Counted from the stretch's first letter, positions 28,506 through 37,914 are shown. The stretch is 64,000 nt of DNA from Treponema sp. Marseille-Q3903 (GCF_014334335.1 NZ_JACSEU010000001.1:1178001-1242000), one strand, 5' to 3'. The notes: a model not told the origin generated them from the sequence alone. Numbers and translations are program-made.

Positions 28506-29680
28506 TCAGAAAAAGCTACGGGAATCCATTTAGTTCTGTCGGCGTGATTTTTGGCAATCATTCCCCAAGTGACTTTTGCCGTAGTTTCTCCAAACAAATA
28601 TTTTGTTCCGTCTTCGGTAATGTAACTTTGTCCAGGTGCGTTTATTTTTGCTGCCGGCATTGCGTGAGAATATTCAGGTGAAAATAAAAACAGAGTTTCA
28701 ACTCCAATTGAATTGAGAAGAGAGCATACGAGCATGCTTCGGCTGTCACAATCGTTGCCGGTTCCTGTCAGTACAGCCGGAAGACTTGTGAAGTCAGATT
28801 CTCTTTTCGATTCCGCCCGCCTGTATTCAAAATTCTGTACCCAAGACAAAAGCATTTGCGCGTATTCAATGTCTGGATTTGAATGATTTTTGTTTTTGCA
28901 TTCTTTGTAAAGTGTATTGTAGATATCTTTATTTACGTTTTGAAGCCTGCCATAATTGTCGCGGTAAATCGTTTTGTAGTAGCGAATCCAAGCATCTTTG
29001 ATAAGTTTGTGATTTGCATAAAATGTTAAAACCGAATATTCAATGTCAATTACAAATTTAGAAGCCTCTTCATCTGATTCATTTATCGATGTTTTGATTT
29101 TTTTACCTCCTATGTTCAGCAAAATTTCTTTTTGAGAAAGATTAGGAAATGCATAAGAAACGATTATGCCGGGTGTGTTGTATTTTTTTTCATCGATGCA
29201 AAGAGAATTCAAAATTGACATCATAAAATGTTCACATGTTTTTCCTTTATCTGATGGAGAATAGCAAAGTAAGACTAGATAACTTCCTGCAATTTGTGTA
29301 GGGGCAGAAACACCCCAGCCGCTGTAAATTTTATCGAGGTTGACTGAAAAAGTTCCGATTGCACATTCAGTATCATTCCATAAAAAGTTGTCTATGTTAT
29401 TTTGGGCTTTTAATTTTGAAAAGCTTTGTTCGAGCGCCATTTTAGAATCTTGATAAGAATTGTCAGTTGTAATTTTCATCACAAACGTGACAGGAATATC
29501 AGGGTGCTCAAAAAAATATGAAAGTCCATCATCAGTGTTGTCAGTTACGTTGAATCCTTCCGGAATGTCGAGTGAAAATTTAAAATCATTATCTACAATC
29601 TTTTCTGCAAATATAGATGCGAAACTCGAAAATAAGATGATTAAAAGTAATGTGATTTTTAATTTTGATATTCTTGTCAT
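28502..29680 (-). CDS. Exported transglutaminase-like protein
   Basis: 392 residues with a signal peptide (LLLIILFSSFASIFA). The N-terminal part (residues 30-190) is a beta-rich domain of unknown type. The C-terminal part has a transglutaminase-like cysteine-protease core: C311 in GTGNDCDSRS, H339 in EYSHAMPA, and acidic residues in the GETT block after it. Bacterial members act as proteases or cross-linkers in the periplasm; the substrate is unknown. A ribosome site AGAGGTG precedes the ATG. It is divergent from the pseudouridine synthase gene, 28 bases away. Confidence 0.78.
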   Translation of the reverse strand: MTRISKLKITLLLIILFSSFASIFAEKIVDNDFKFSLDIPEGFNVTDNTDDGLSYFFEHPDIPVTFVMKITTDNSYQDSKMALEQSFSKLKAQNNIDNFLWNDTECAIGTFSVNLDKIYSGWGVSAPTQIAGSYLVLLCYSPSDKGKTCEHFMMSILNSLCIDEKKYNTPGIIVSYAFPNLSQKEILLNIGGKKIKTSINESDEEASKFVIDIEYSVLTFYANHKLIKDAWIRYYKTIYRDNYGRLQNVNKDIYNTLYKECKNKNHSNPDIEYAQMLLSWVQNFEYRRAESKRESDFTSLPAVLTGTGNDCDSRSMLVCSLLNSIGVETLFLFSPEYSHAMPAAKINAPGQSYITEDGTKYLFGETTAKVTWGMIAKNHADRTKWIPVAFSD

Positions 29681-29708
29681 TTTTGAACACCTCTATTAAT
29701 ATAATCGG

Positions 29709-30422
29709 ATGAATATGGTGCCAATTATATATGAGAATGATGAAATATACATTATAAATAAACAGTCCGGTCTTGCCGTACAGGGAGGAAGCGGAGTCTC
29801 TCATTCGCTAGACTCTGATTTTTCCATGCAGACCGGTCAAAAAGTTTTTCTTGTTCATAGGCTTGATAAAGACACATGCGGATTGATGATTGTAGCAAAA
29901 ACTCCGAAAGCGGCATGTAAATGGACAAAACTGATAAGTTCAAAGCTGGCTCAAAAGGAATACATCGCTGTTTGCGCAGGCTCTCTTAAAAAGAAAAGTG
30001 GAGTCATCAAAGAAGATGTCGTTCAACACGGCGAAGCAAAATCCGCTATCACAAATTACAACGTAGAAAAGGAATGGGAAGTTTCATTTTCTTCTAAAAA
30101 TGAGAACTCAAAAAACGAAAACGAAGAATATGATTTTGAACACATGCAGACAATAAAAATGTCTTTGGTCAAGCTTAAGCTTGAGACGGGACGCATGCAT
30201 CAAATTCGCATCCATTTGGCAAAACAAGGCTGCCCTGTCGCAGGTGATGATCAACACGGTAATTTTAAAATAAACAAACTTCTCAAAAAACACTTTAAGA
30301 TAAAGCATATGCTGCTTGCGTCTGTAAAACTTTCAGTTCCGTTTGAAGGAAAAGTGAACGTTTTTGAGATAGAATTGCCTGATGAGTTTAAGAAATTAGA
30401 AAATAGAGAACCTTATCTATGA
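29709..30422 (+). CDS. RluA-family RNA pseudouridine synthase
   Basis: 237 residues with the family core: NKQSGLAVQGG, HRLDKDTCGLMIVAK with catalytic D53, and GRMHQIRIHLA near 157-167. There is no S4 domain, so it belongs to the short RluA/RluE-like forms; the target uridine is unknown. An acidic Asn/Glu/Ser-rich insert (about residues 122-140) is unusual. A TATAAT at 29700-29705 sits only three bases before the listed ATG and nine before a second in-frame ATG (29715), so the real start may be 29715. Confidence 0.9.
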   Translation: MNMVPIIYENDEIYIINKQSGLAVQGGSGVSHSLDSDFSMQTGQKVFLVHRLDKDTCGLMIVAKTPKAACKWTKLISSKLAQKEYIAVCAGSLKKKSGVIKEDVVQHGEAKSAITNYNVEKEWEVSFSSKNENSKNENEEYDFEHMQTIKMSLVKLKLETGRMHQIRIHLAKQGCPVAGDDQHGNFKINKLLKKHFKIKHMLLASVKLSVPFEGKVNVFEIELPDEFKKLENREPYL

Positions 30423-30447
30423 CAGTCTTTGCGCTATGACAGTCTTT
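30417..30447 (+). repeat. Tandem direct repeat at the end of the pseudouridine synthase gene
   Basis: CTATGACAGTCTTT occurs twice, starting at 30417 and 30434 (period 17). The first copy includes the stop codon of the synthase. It is followed by T-rich sequence but forms no hairpin. Confidence 0.6.
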
Positions 30448-30482
30448 TTGCGGCTTTATCTAAGCTTGTTTATAATGAATAG

Positions 30483-30496
30483 CGATACAGGTATCG
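30483..30496 (+). promoter_or_regulatory. Palindrome upstream of rmlB, possible operator
   Basis: CGATACAGGTATCG is a perfect inverted repeat with six-base arms and a two-base centre. It lies about 29 bases upstream of the rmlB -10 box, where a regulator could bind. Function is inferred from position only. Confidence 0.4.
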
Positions 30497-30521
30497 GGCA
30501 GTAGTTATTTATTGCATATTA

Positions 30522-30530
30522 TGATACAAT
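30522..30530 (+). promoter_or_regulatory. Extended -10 promoter of rmlB, leaderless layout
   Basis: TGATACAAT is an extended -10 element (TGn plus TACAAT). Seven bases separate it from the ATG at 30538. The upstream in-frame ATG at 30529 overlaps the -10 box itself, so 30538 is the likelier start. Confidence 0.55.
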
Positions 30531-30537
30531 GCCTATC

Positions 30538-31680
30538 ATGAATAGAAAATTACATAACATTTTGGTGACAGGAGGAGCCGGATTTATCGGCTCTAATTTT
30601 ATTCGTTATTTGTTTGGACTTTCTTCGGCAGAGAAAAATCTTTTTAACGATGCGGACTTTGGCGGAAAAGTTGTAAACGTAGATTGCTTGACTTATGCAG
30701 GAAACCTCGAAAGCCTTTCTGATGTTGATGCAAAATTTGGAAGCGGTGCTGAAAAAGTCAACAAGCGGTATTTTTTTGAAAAAGTTGATATATGTGACCG
30801 CAAAAATATTGAGCGGATTTTTAAGCAGTATGACATCGATACTGTAATTCACTTTGCTGCTGAAAGCCACGTTGACCGCTCTATCTTAGGTCCTGAAGCG
30901 TTTATGAAAACAAATGTTATGGGAACTTTTACGCTTCTTGATGTCGCACGCAATTACTGGAAAAAAGATGACGGCACAATCCGCGACGATGTTCTTTTTC
31001 ATCATATTTCAACTGATGAAGTTTATGGTTCTCTTGGCGAGACAGGATATTTTAGAGAAGACACACCTTATGACCCGCGCAGTCCATATTCTTCTTCAAA
31101 GGCAAGCTCCGACCATATCGCAATGGCATATTTTCACACATACGGGCTACCTGTGACGTTGTCTAACTGTACAAACAACTACGGACCATACCAATTCCCC
31201 GAAAAACTCCTTCCGCTGATGATTTCAAATATCCGTGACGGAAAAAATCTCCCTGTTTACGGAAAAGGCGACAATATACGTGATTGGATTTATGTGGAAG
31301 ACCACAACCGTGCAGTCTGGCTGATTGTGAAAAATGGCATAGCCGGCGAAAAATATAACATCGGCGGTGAAAACGAATGGCAAAATATAAAACTTTTGCA
31401 TAAAGTGATAGAGCTGACAGCTGCACAAATAGGAAAGCCAGTTTCAGATGTAGAAAAGACAATCACTTACGTAAAAGACAGACCCGGCCACGATAAACGA
31501 TATGCTATAGACTGTACAAAAATCAAGACAAAACTCGGCTGGGAAAGAAAGATGACTTTTGAAGAAGGGTTGAAGGAAACTGTAAAGTGGTATTTGAAAA
31601 ACAGCGACTGGATAAATCACATTTTGTCAGGTGACTACAAAAACTGGATCAGCAAGAATTACACTGAATTTGGAAGGTAG
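30538..31680 (+). CDS. rmlB: dTDP-glucose 4,6-dehydratase
   Basis: Extended short-chain dehydrogenase that converts dTDP-glucose to dTDP-4-keto-6-deoxyglucose. About 380 residues. Motifs: NAD-binding GGAGFIGS near the N terminus, STDEVYGSLG catalytic Thr-Asp-Glu, and SPYSSSKASSDH with the Tyr-x-x-x-Lys pair. I start it at 30538, not at the longer ATG at 30529, since the promoter overlaps the latter. rmlA follows after 56 bases and rmlC after that. An insert near residues 30-45 makes it slightly longer than the usual 350. Confidence 0.95.
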   Translation: MNRKLHNILVTGGAGFIGSNFIRYLFGLSSAEKNLFNDADFGGKVVNVDCLTYAGNLESLSDVDAKFGSGAEKVNKRYFFEKVDICDRKNIERIFKQYDIDTVIHFAAESHVDRSILGPEAFMKTNVMGTFTLLDVARNYWKKDDGTIRDDVLFHHISTDEVYGSLGETGYFREDTPYDPRSPYSSSKASSDHIAMAYFHTYGLPVTLSNCTNNYGPYQFPEKLLPLMISNIRDGKNLPVYGKGDNIRDWIYVEDHNRAVWLIVKNGIAGEKYNIGGENEWQNIKLLHKVIELTAAQIGKPVSDVEKTITYVKDRPGHDKRYAIDCTKIKTKLGWERKMTFEEGLKETVKWYLKNSDWINHILSGDYKNWISKNYTEFGR

Positions 31681-31736
31681 CGTGTTCAAATTTGTAAATA
31701 AAACTCGACAGTAAGCGAAAAAAAGGGGCGAACGCA

Positions 31737-32609
31737 ATGAAAGGAATTATTTTAGCCGGCGGAAGCGGAACTCGTTTGTATCCGATAACAAAAGCTGTAT
31801 CAAAACAGATTTTACCGTTGTATGATAAACCTATGATTTATTATCCATTGTCTTGTCTCATGCTCGCAGAAATTCGTGAAGTCTTGATTATTTCAACTCC
31901 GCGCGATATCTCTTGCTTTAAGGAATTATTCGGAGACGGCTCTTGGTTTGGGATGAAATTTGAATACGCAATTCAGGACAAACCGCGCGGTCTTGCAGAT
32001 GCATTCATAATCGGTAAAAAATTTATCGGAAACGACAGCGTTGCTCTTGTGCTCGGAGACAATATTTTTTATGGGCAGAGCTTTACTCAAACTTTAAAAC
32101 GTGCTCGCAAAAAAGTTGAAAGCGGAGACGGCAGCGTGATATTCGGTTATCTTGTAAAAGATCCTACATCATACGGAGTTGTCGAATTTGATAAATCAGG
32201 AAAAGTTTTAGGAATTGAAGAAAAACCCGCAAATCCGAAATCAAATTATGCTGTTCCGGGACTTTATTTTTACAGCAACGAAGTTGTGAATATTGCTGCA
32301 AATGTAAAGCCAAGTGCCCGTGGAGAAATCGAAATAACTTCAATCAACAATGAATATTTGAACCGCGGAGAACTTTCCGTAGAGCTTTTGGGACGAGGAA
32401 TGGCATGGCTCGATACGGGAACTTATGACGGGCTTTTGGAAGCGAGCAATTTTATCGCTACAATCCAAAAACGACAGGGGATGTATATTTCTTGCATAGA
32501 AGAAATTTCGTTCAGAAACGGCTGGATTACAAAACAGCAGCTTCTCGATATGGCAAAAGGCTATAAAACCGATTACGGCAGATACTTGGAATATATTGCA
32601 AACAGTTGA
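31737..32609 (+). CDS. rmlA: Glucose-1-phosphate thymidylyltransferase
   Basis: Makes dTDP-glucose from glucose 1-phosphate and dTTP. 290 residues, normal length, with the nucleotide-binding [11 protein letters not shown] at 8-18, [14 protein letters not shown] near 27-40 and LGDNIFYG. The glucose 1-phosphate could come from a phosphoglucomutase at 22-25 kb. Ribosome site AGGGGCG precedes the ATG. Confidence 0.96.
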   Translation: MKGIILAGGSGTRLYPITKAVSKQILPLYDKPMIYYPLSCLMLAEIREVLIISTPRDISCFKELFGDGSWFGMKFEYAIQDKPRGLADAFIIGKKFIGNDSVALVLGDNIFYGQSFTQTLKRARKKVESGDGSVIFGYLVKDPTSYGVVEFDKSGKVLGIEEKPANPKSNYAVPGLYFYSNEVVNIAANVKPSARGEIEITSINNEYLNRGELSVELLGRGMAWLDTGTYDGLLEASNFIATIQKRQGMYISCIEEISFRNGWITKQQLLDMAKGYKTDYGRYLEYIANS

Positions 32610-32684
32610 TGTCGTTCACTGCAAAACGGAGATGCTATTGTGTAAGTAAATGCGGCGGATCCAAAGAAATGCATGTACGTAAAC

Positions 32685-32705
32685 TGTAAATTGTAAATTG
32701 TAAAA
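32685..32705 (+). repeat. Short tandem repeat before rmlC
   Basis: Three copies of a seven-base unit (TGTAAAT, TGTAAAT, TGTAAAA) lie just upstream of the rmlC ribosome site GAAGGA, within the 110-base gap between rmlA and rmlC. Copy-number change here would alter the leader length; no function is evident. Confidence 0.6.
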
Positions 32706-32719
32706 ATGAAGGAATTTAT

Positions 32720-33316
32720 ATGAGTTTTGAATTTAGACAGTGTGAAAAAGAAGGCGTAAAGTTTGATGGACTTTATGAAATACAGCCGAAACTGTTTGGT
32801 GATTCACGAGGATATTTTGCAGAAACTTACAGCGAGCGAGATTTTTTTGAAGCTGGACTCAAGATGAAATTTGTGCAGGACAATCAGTCAAAATCAAGCA
32901 AAGGAGTTCTTCGCGGTCTTCATTTTCAGACAAATCATCCGCAGGGAAAACTCGTCCGCGATCTTCAGGGAAAAGTTTACGATGTCGCTGTCGACATCCG
33001 CAACGGTTCAGACACTTTTGGAAAATATTACGGTGTAATTCTCGACAGTGAAAAACAGAACATGTTTTACATTCCTGAAGGTTTCGCTCACGGTTTTTAT
33101 GTTTTGTCGGATGAAGCAATTTTCACATATAAATGCACTGATTTTTATGACCCGAGCGGAGAAGGCGGTCTCATGTGGAACGATCCTCTAATCAATGTAA
33201 ATTGGACTGAAATCGCCCCTGATGTAAATCCTCTCCTGTCGGAAAAAGATGGAAAACATCCTGCATTCGACCCTGATAAAAAATATTTTGATATAAAAGG
33301 TAAATGGCAAAAATAA
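32720..33316 (+). CDS. rmlC: dTDP-4-dehydrorhamnose 3,5-epimerase
   Basis: Cupin enzyme epimerising dTDP-4-keto-6-deoxyglucose at C3 and C5. 198 residues with the family blocks FGDSRGYFAETY, NQSKSSKGVLRGLHFQ (catalytic His) and IPEGFAHGFYVLS. The set rmlB-rmlA-rmlC lies in order, but rmlD, the reductase that finishes dTDP-rhamnose, does not follow; a bactofilin gene starts after one spare base. Confidence 0.94.
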   Translation: MSFEFRQCEKEGVKFDGLYEIQPKLFGDSRGYFAETYSERDFFEAGLKMKFVQDNQSKSSKGVLRGLHFQTNHPQGKLVRDLQGKVYDVAVDIRNGSDTFGKYYGVILDSEKQNMFYIPEGFAHGFYVLSDEAIFTYKCTDFYDPSGEGGLMWNDPLINVNWTEIAPDVNPLLSEKDGKHPAFDPDKKYFDIKGKWQK

Positions 33317-33317
33317 T

Positions 33318-33692
33318 ATGTTTGACGTAAAAGATACTGATTTTTTTGATTTAGACGACTCAGCTTTTGATACAATTGTTGAAGATGACATCTCTTTTAC
33401 AGGTGAAATCAAAATTAAAAAGACATTTATGATTCGCGGCAAAGTAAATGGCAAAATCTCTTCAACAAGTGATATTGTGATTGATTCAAATGCAGTCGTA
33501 AATGCCGATATTGAGGCAGAGCGTGTCCTGATTCGCGGAAAAGTAAAAGGAAATGTAATTGGAAACAAATTGATCTTCATCACTTCATCAGGTGCTGTGG
33601 ACGGCGATATTACGACAGGAAAAGTAGTGCTTGAACCGGGCTGCGTATTTTCCGGCAAATGCACAATGGTAAAAAATGAAAATGAAAAATAA
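33318..33692 (+). CDS. Bactofilin family cytoskeletal protein
   Basis: 124 residues with a right-handed beta-helix repeat typical of bactofilins (DUF583/CcmA): IRGKVNGKISSTSDIVIDSNAVVNADIEAERVLIRG contains repeated short beta turns with Gly and hydrophobics spaced every five to six residues. The acidic N terminus (about 25 residues) is the usual disordered tail. Bactofilins polymerise without nucleotide and often position cell-wall enzymes. The ATG follows the rmlC stop directly, and the next gene overlaps its end by 17 bases. Confidence 0.9.
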   Translation: MFDVKDTDFFDLDDSAFDTIVEDDISFTGEIKIKKTFMIRGKVNGKISSTSDIVIDSNAVVNADIEAERVLIRGKVKGNVIGNKLIFITSSGAVDGDITTGKVVLEPGCVFSGKCTMVKNENEK

Positions 33693-34317
33693 ATCTATAC
33701 TAATTATCTCTTTATGTTTGCTATTTTCTTCACAATTGGTTGCACAGGTATCTAATGCAAAACAAGATGCGCTTGTCCTTTATCACAACGGAAAATATCG
33801 AGAATCTATTCAAGTTTGTGAAGAGGAACTGAAGTTAAATCCAAACCGCATTGAGTCGTATGTTGTCATGTGCTGGGCGTTGATCAAAAACAAACAGTAT
33901 GCCGAAGCCGAAGAACGTGCATCTGAGGGGCTTGCAGTCAGTCCTTATGATTTACGTCTGATTGAAGCGCTCGGTGAAGCTAAATACTATCTTGGAAAAA
34001 ACACAGGTGCGATGGAACAGTTTCAAAGATATGTCGCAGGTGCTTCTGAAAGCGGTTCTCGAGTTGGCGTTGCATATTATTATATGGGAGAGATTTTTAT
34101 TCGCCAGGCTCGTTACCAGCATGCAGATATAGCGCTTTCATCGGCTGTAAAAAAAGAACCTCTGCTCGATACTTGGTGGGTTCGACTTGGCTACGCTCGT
34201 GAAATGGCAAAAAATTATCGCAAAGCACTTGAAGCGTATGAAGAAGCTCTCAGACTGAATTCCTCTTCGTCAGATGCTTCTCGCGGTTATGAGCGAGTCA
34301 ACGCAAAATTGCAGTAA
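33676..34317 (+). CDS. Exported TPR protein
   Basis: 213 residues with a signal peptide (ILIISLCLLFSSQLVAQ) and tetratricopeptide repeats covering most of the mature chain (residues 28-205, e.g. ALVLYHNGKYRESIQVCEEELKLNP split across blocks, and YRKALEAYEEALRLN near the end). A periplasmic interaction scaffold is inferred. Its start lies inside the bactofilin gene (17-base overlap), implying translational coupling. A second ATG two codons in (33682) is possible. Confidence 0.85.
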   Translation: MKMKNKSILIISLCLLFSSQLVAQVSNAKQDALVLYHNGKYRESIQVCEEELKLNPNRIESYVVMCWALIKNKQYAEAEERASEGLAVSPYDLRLIEALGEAKYYLGKNTGAMEQFQRYVAGASESGSRVGVAYYYMGEIFIRQARYQHADIALSSAVKKEPLLDTWWVRLGYAREMAKNYRKALEAYEEALRLNSSSSDASRGYERVNAKLQ

Positions 34318-34339
34318 AATTACCGGAAGATAACGTTAA

Positions 34340-35800
34340 TTGCCAAACTATAACACAATCAGAATTGAAACTCTTGGATGTCGCCTGAACCAGATTGAAA
34401 GTGAAGGAATGTCAAGATTTTTTTTAAGCTGCGATTTTCTTGTCGATATGTCAAATATCACATCTTCTTCTGCTGAAAATGAAGATGTAGTTCTTTGTGT
34501 TGTAAATACATGCACAGTAACGCAGAAAGCGGAACAGAAAGCGCGCCGAATAATTAGATTGCTGTTGACTAAATGTCCTAATGCTGCTGTCCTTGTCACT
34601 GGCTGTTACGCGCAATTATCACCGGAAAAAATAAAGCAGATTGACGAAAGAATCTGCGTGATAGGTGGGCAGATAAAAAGCCGTATAGCAGAAGTCCCAC
34701 AATTAATCAAAAAATATTTTGATAATTTACTTGAAAAAAAACTTTATAACCCTGTAAAGCTCGCAGAGTTAATCGATTCAGAAATCGGTAAAACGCCGCA
34801 AGAAAAACCAACCTATCCTGAAAATTCATTTAAACTTTCCGCAACTTCTTTAATTGCGCATTCGCGTGCAAGCCTGAAAATTCAAGATGGCTGCAACAAT
34901 AACTGTTCTTATTGTGCAATTCACATGGCTCGTGGGCACAGCGTTTCAATAGAAGTCGAGACGGCAATTGAGCGTGTGAAACAGATGGAAAAAGAAGGGC
35001 AGTCAGAAGTAGTTCTCACGACAGTCAATATTTCACAGTATCATGGGAAATATAAAAATGGTTATTGTAATTTTTCAAAACTTCTAAAAATTCTTTTGGA
35101 AAATACAGATAAAATCAACTTTAGAATTTCAAGCCTCTATCCAGAAATTGTAGATGATGAATTTTGTGCTGCAATTTCAGATAAAAGAGTTCGCCCTCAT
35201 TTTCACATTTCTGTACAAACAGGGTCAGATAAAATCTTACGATTGATGAACAGGACTTACACAGCTTCCGATGTCGTAAATGCGTGCCGTAAGTTGCGTC
35301 AGGCAAAAACAAACCCTTTTATCGCATGTGATATAATCACCGGTTTTCCCGGCGAGACTGACGAAGACTTTGAGAAGACGATGAAGCTCTGTGAGCTGTG
35401 TGATTTCTCTTGGGTTCATGCATTTGTGTTTTCAGAGCGTCCGGGAACGCCTGCAGCAAATATGAAAAATAAAGTCGCTCAAGTGACAGCTGACGAGCGC
35501 TCAAAACGAGTGACTGCATGGGCGATAAAAAATAAGATAAAATATATTGAGAATTTTATAAATGCGGAATTAGACGCAATTTTTGAAACTGTAAAACGCC
35601 CTGCTGTTTTGTCGCCTTTTTCATCAGATTTCATATATCACGCTGTAACAGAAAATTTTATTCACTGTGAGATTCATTGTCAAAATGGAAATCTTTCAAA
35701 TCAACAACACCGAGTAAAAATACTCAAAACGCTAAGAGAAAAAATATCAAAAGGCGGTGAAATAGAAGCCGCCGCAGAATTGCTGAATAGTTGCACTTGA
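34340..35800 (+). CDS. mtaB: tRNA methylthiotransferase, MtaB-like
   Basis: Radical-SAM enzyme that adds methylthio to t6A37 of tRNA. 486 residues starting at TTG. The N-terminal UPF0004 domain has ETLGCRLNQIESE and VNTCTVTQKAEQKAR with cluster cysteines; the TLGCRLN form is characteristic of MtaB rather than MiaB or RimO. The radical-SAM triad is in DGCNNNCSYCAI. The C-terminal TRAM region is weak. Two extra stretches (about residues 45-55 and 130-165) lengthen it beyond the usual 430-450. It follows the TPR gene by 22 bases. Confidence 0.88.
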   Translation: MPNYNTIRIETLGCRLNQIESEGMSRFFLSCDFLVDMSNITSSSAENEDVVLCVVNTCTVTQKAEQKARRIIRLLLTKCPNAAVLVTGCYAQLSPEKIKQIDERICVIGGQIKSRIAEVPQLIKKYFDNLLEKKLYNPVKLAELIDSEIGKTPQEKPTYPENSFKLSATSLIAHSRASLKIQDGCNNNCSYCAIHMARGHSVSIEVETAIERVKQMEKEGQSEVVLTTVNISQYHGKYKNGYCNFSKLLKILLENTDKINFRISSLYPEIVDDEFCAAISDKRVRPHFHISVQTGSDKILRLMNRTYTASDVVNACRKLRQAKTNPFIACDIITGFPGETDEDFEKTMKLCELCDFSWVHAFVFSERPGTPAANMKNKVAQVTADERSKRVTAWAIKNKIKYIENFINAELDAIFETVKRPAVLSPFSSDFIYHAVTENFIHCEIHCQNGNLSNQQHRVKILKTLREKISKGGEIEAAAELLNSCT

Positions 35801-35833
35801 ACAAGTTTTTACCGGATATTATTTAAAATAAAA

Positions 35834-35861
35834 AAAACACTTGCAGCTTTACAAGTGTTTT
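35834..35861. terminator. Bidirectional hairpin terminator between mtaB and tRNA-Pro
   Basis: Perfect ten-base arms AAAACACTTG and CAAGTGTTTT around an eight-base loop, with T-rich ends on both strands. It can end mtaB transcription from the left and tRNA-Pro transcription from the right. Confidence 0.8.
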
Positions 35862-35864
35862 AAG

Positions 35865-35937
35865 TCGGGCAGACAGGATTTGAACCTGCGACATCCTGGT
35901 CCCAAACCAGACGCGCTACCAGCTGCGCTACTGCCCG
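35865..35937 (-). tRNA. tRNA-Pro (UGG)
   Basis: Full cloverleaf on the minus strand: seven-pair acceptor stem CGGGCAG/CTGCCCG, anticodon stem TCTGG/CCAGG (G-U closing) with loop TTTGGGA and anticodon TGG, and a TTCAAAT T-loop. Discriminator base is A; CCA is not encoded. It lies downstream of thrS on the same strand with its own promoter between. Confidence 0.95.
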
Positions 35938-35948
35938 ATGTGATAACA

Positions 35949-35977
35949 AATATATACTAAATCATGTTTTTAATCAA
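35949..35977 (-). promoter_or_regulatory. Promoter of tRNA-Pro
   Basis: Minus strand TTGATT and TATATT with a 17-base spacer. The -10 ends 11 bases before the first tRNA base, giving a short 5' leader for RNase P. Confidence 0.7.
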
Positions 35978-36046
35978 GTACCCTAAATGACTTTTCGTAA
36001 AATTATTCTACTTCAGATTTATTATATGATTTTATCACTTACAAAA

Positions 36047-37801
36047 TTATATGCCAGTTCCTCTTTCTTCATTTTTTGTAAGAACATATTTTATGAAGTC
36101 TGAAATTTTCATTGTTTCCTGCGGTTTTTTGCTCGAAAAACGATAGCGGACACAGACTGAATTTTCCGATTTTTCTTTTTCGCCTACAACAAGTACATAA
36201 GGAGTTTTGTGTTCCATAGAAACTTGTTTAATCTTTGCTTTCATGTTTTCATCACCAAGGTAAACGTTTGAACGGATATCTGCTGACAACATGGCATCAT
36301 TGACTTCTTTTGCATAATCGTTAAATTCTGATGAAACAGGAACTACGGCGACTTGTTCAAATGCAAGCCATGCAGGAAATGCCCCTGCAAAGTTTTCAAT
36401 CAAAATACCTAAAAATCGTTCCAATGACCCAAGGACAGCGCGATGGAGCATGACAGGGTGGTGTTTTTGATTGTCGGCACCGATATAAGTTGCATCAAGG
36501 CGCTCTGCAGAAGGGAGCTGATAGTCTACTTGAATTGTACCACACTGCCATTCGCGTCCAAGACAGTCGAACAGCTTGAATTCGAGTTTTGGTCCATAAA
36601 ATGCACCTTCACCCGGCTGAATTTCATATTCAAGTCCGGCGGCGTGACATGCATCTGCAAGCGCTTTTTCTGCATGCTGCCACGTTGCAAGGTCTCCAAC
36701 GTGATCTTCCGGCATCGTAGAAAATTTTACGACTAGATCTTCAAATCCAAAATCATGATAAACAGCTTTTAATAGTTTACAGAATTTTGCAACTTCTGAA
36801 CCTATCTGTTCTTCTGTGCAGATGATATGTGCGTCGTCCTGAACAAAACCTCGTACACGCATGATACCATGCAATGTTCCCGACGGTTCATTTCGTACAC
36901 AGTGCCCAAATTCTGCAAGGCGAAGAGGAAGGTCTTTGTAAGAACGCTGCTTTGAATTAAAAATCTCGAGCGCTCCTGGACAGTTCATCGGTTTTATTGC
37001 AAATAAGCGCTTTTCAGATTCTGTTATAAACATGTTTTTCTGATAGTGTCCCCAGTGACCAGAACGTTCCCACAATGTACGCGGCATGATTGCAGGAGTG
37101 TTGACTTCTTTATACCCGTCGCGAATAGTCATCTTTCGCATATAGTCTTGAATAATTGTATAAATTGTCCAGCCGTTTGGATGCCAGAAAATCTGTCCTG
37201 GATCTTCGGGCTCTAGATGGAATAAATCCATCTCTACACCGATTTTTCGGTGGTCACGTTTTTCAGCTTCCGCAATCATATCAAGATATTCTTTCAGTTC
37301 TCCCGGTTTTGTAAAACAAAGGGCATAAACTCGCGTCAACATCTGACGGTCGGAATCGCCACGCCAATATGCACCTGCAACGCGGCTAAGTTTAAATGCC
37401 TGTCCGTTGATTTCTTTTGTGCTTGCGACATGAGGTCCGCGGCACAGGTCTATAAAGCCATCCTGTTCGTATGTTGAAATAATTTCATCATCTGGTAAAT
37501 CGTTTATAAGTTCAACCTTATAAGGTTGGTCTGAAAACAATTTGAGTGCCTCTTGCTTTGAAACTTCTCTGCGGACAAATTCGTGGTTGCCGGCAAGAAT
37601 CCTTCTCATCTCTTTTTCAACAACGGGAAAGTCAGTCTCGGTGAATCTTGTGCCGTTTGGAAATTCAAAATCATAGTAAAATCCGTTGTCAATTGCGGGT
37701 CCGATTGCAATTTTTGTCCCTGGATATAATTTTAAGATTGCTTCTGCCATCACGTGTGCGCAGCTGTGTCTTACAGTCTGCAATTTGTTATCAACAGCCA
37801 T
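36047..37801 (-). CDS. thrS: Threonyl-tRNA synthetase without TGS domain
   Basis: Charges tRNA-Thr. From the ATG at 37801 it has 584 residues against about 640 in the usual enzyme. The editing domain is present (HSCAH at 12-16, CRGPHV), as are class II motif 2 ([15 protein letters not shown]), motif 3 ([14 protein letters not shown]) and the C-terminal anticodon domain. HSCAH normally lies near residue 72, so the N-terminal TGS domain of about 60 residues is missing, and there is no upstream room for it. AGGAG ten bases before this ATG marks the start; a longer TTG start (37822) would put that site inside the gene. Confidence 0.95.
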   Translation of the reverse strand: MAVDNKLQTVRHSCAHVMAEAILKLYPGTKIAIGPAIDNGFYYDFEFPNGTRFTETDFPVVEKEMRRILAGNHEFVRREVSKQEALKLFSDQPYKVELINDLPDDEIISTYEQDGFIDLCRGPHVASTKEINGQAFKLSRVAGAYWRGDSDRQMLTRVYALCFTKPGELKEYLDMIAEAEKRDHRKIGVEMDLFHLEPEDPGQIFWHPNGWTIYTIIQDYMRKMTIRDGYKEVNTPAIMPRTLWERSGHWGHYQKNMFITESEKRLFAIKPMNCPGALEIFNSKQRSYKDLPLRLAEFGHCVRNEPSGTLHGIMRVRGFVQDDAHIICTEEQIGSEVAKFCKLLKAVYHDFGFEDLVVKFSTMPEDHVGDLATWQHAEKALADACHAAGLEYEIQPGEGAFYGPKLEFKLFDCLGREWQCGTIQVDYQLPSAERLDATYIGADNQKHHPVMLHRAVLGSLERFLGILIENFAGAFPAWLAFEQVAVVPVSSEFNDYAKEVNDAMLSADIRSNVYLGDENMKAKIKQVSMEHKTPYVLVVGEKEKSENSVCVRYRFSSKKPQETMKISDFIKYVLTKNEERGTGI

Positions 37802-37845
37802 TTTTTTGCTACTCCTGAACAAGGATGGAATTTTTCACCCTTTGA

Positions 37846-37878
37846 TTATAAATTTAATTCCCCGAGACGGGTTTATAA
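37846..37878 (-). promoter_or_regulatory. Hairpin in the thrS 5' leader
   Basis: TTATAAA and TTTATAA form an outer stem of seven pairs, and CCCG/CGGG around AGA an inner stem. On the minus strand it begins within a base or two of the predicted thrS start site. On the plus strand it ends in a T run, so it could also stop antisense transcription. A role in thrS mRNA control or stability is an inference. Confidence 0.5.
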
Positions 37879-37885
37879 TTTTTTT

Positions 37886-37914
37886 ATTATATAACTTTGA
37901 ATTACTCTATTCAA
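37886..37914 (-). promoter_or_regulatory. Promoter of thrS with overlapping dyad
   Basis: Minus strand TTGAAT and TATAAT (perfect -10) with a 17-base spacer. The -35 is one arm of an inverted repeat, TTGAAT-N6-ATTCAA (37897-37914), whose other arm lies in the spacer; a repressor bound there would block the promoter. Confidence 0.7.

Noticed and set aside
37802-37822. Longer thrS start at TTG
   Set aside because: The AGGAG ribosome site would lie within the coding region; the ATG at 37801 is spaced well from it.
37846-37890. Plus-strand terminator before hslO
   Set aside because: The hairpin has a T run on the plus strand, but no plus-strand gene precedes it; it fits better as the thrS leader.
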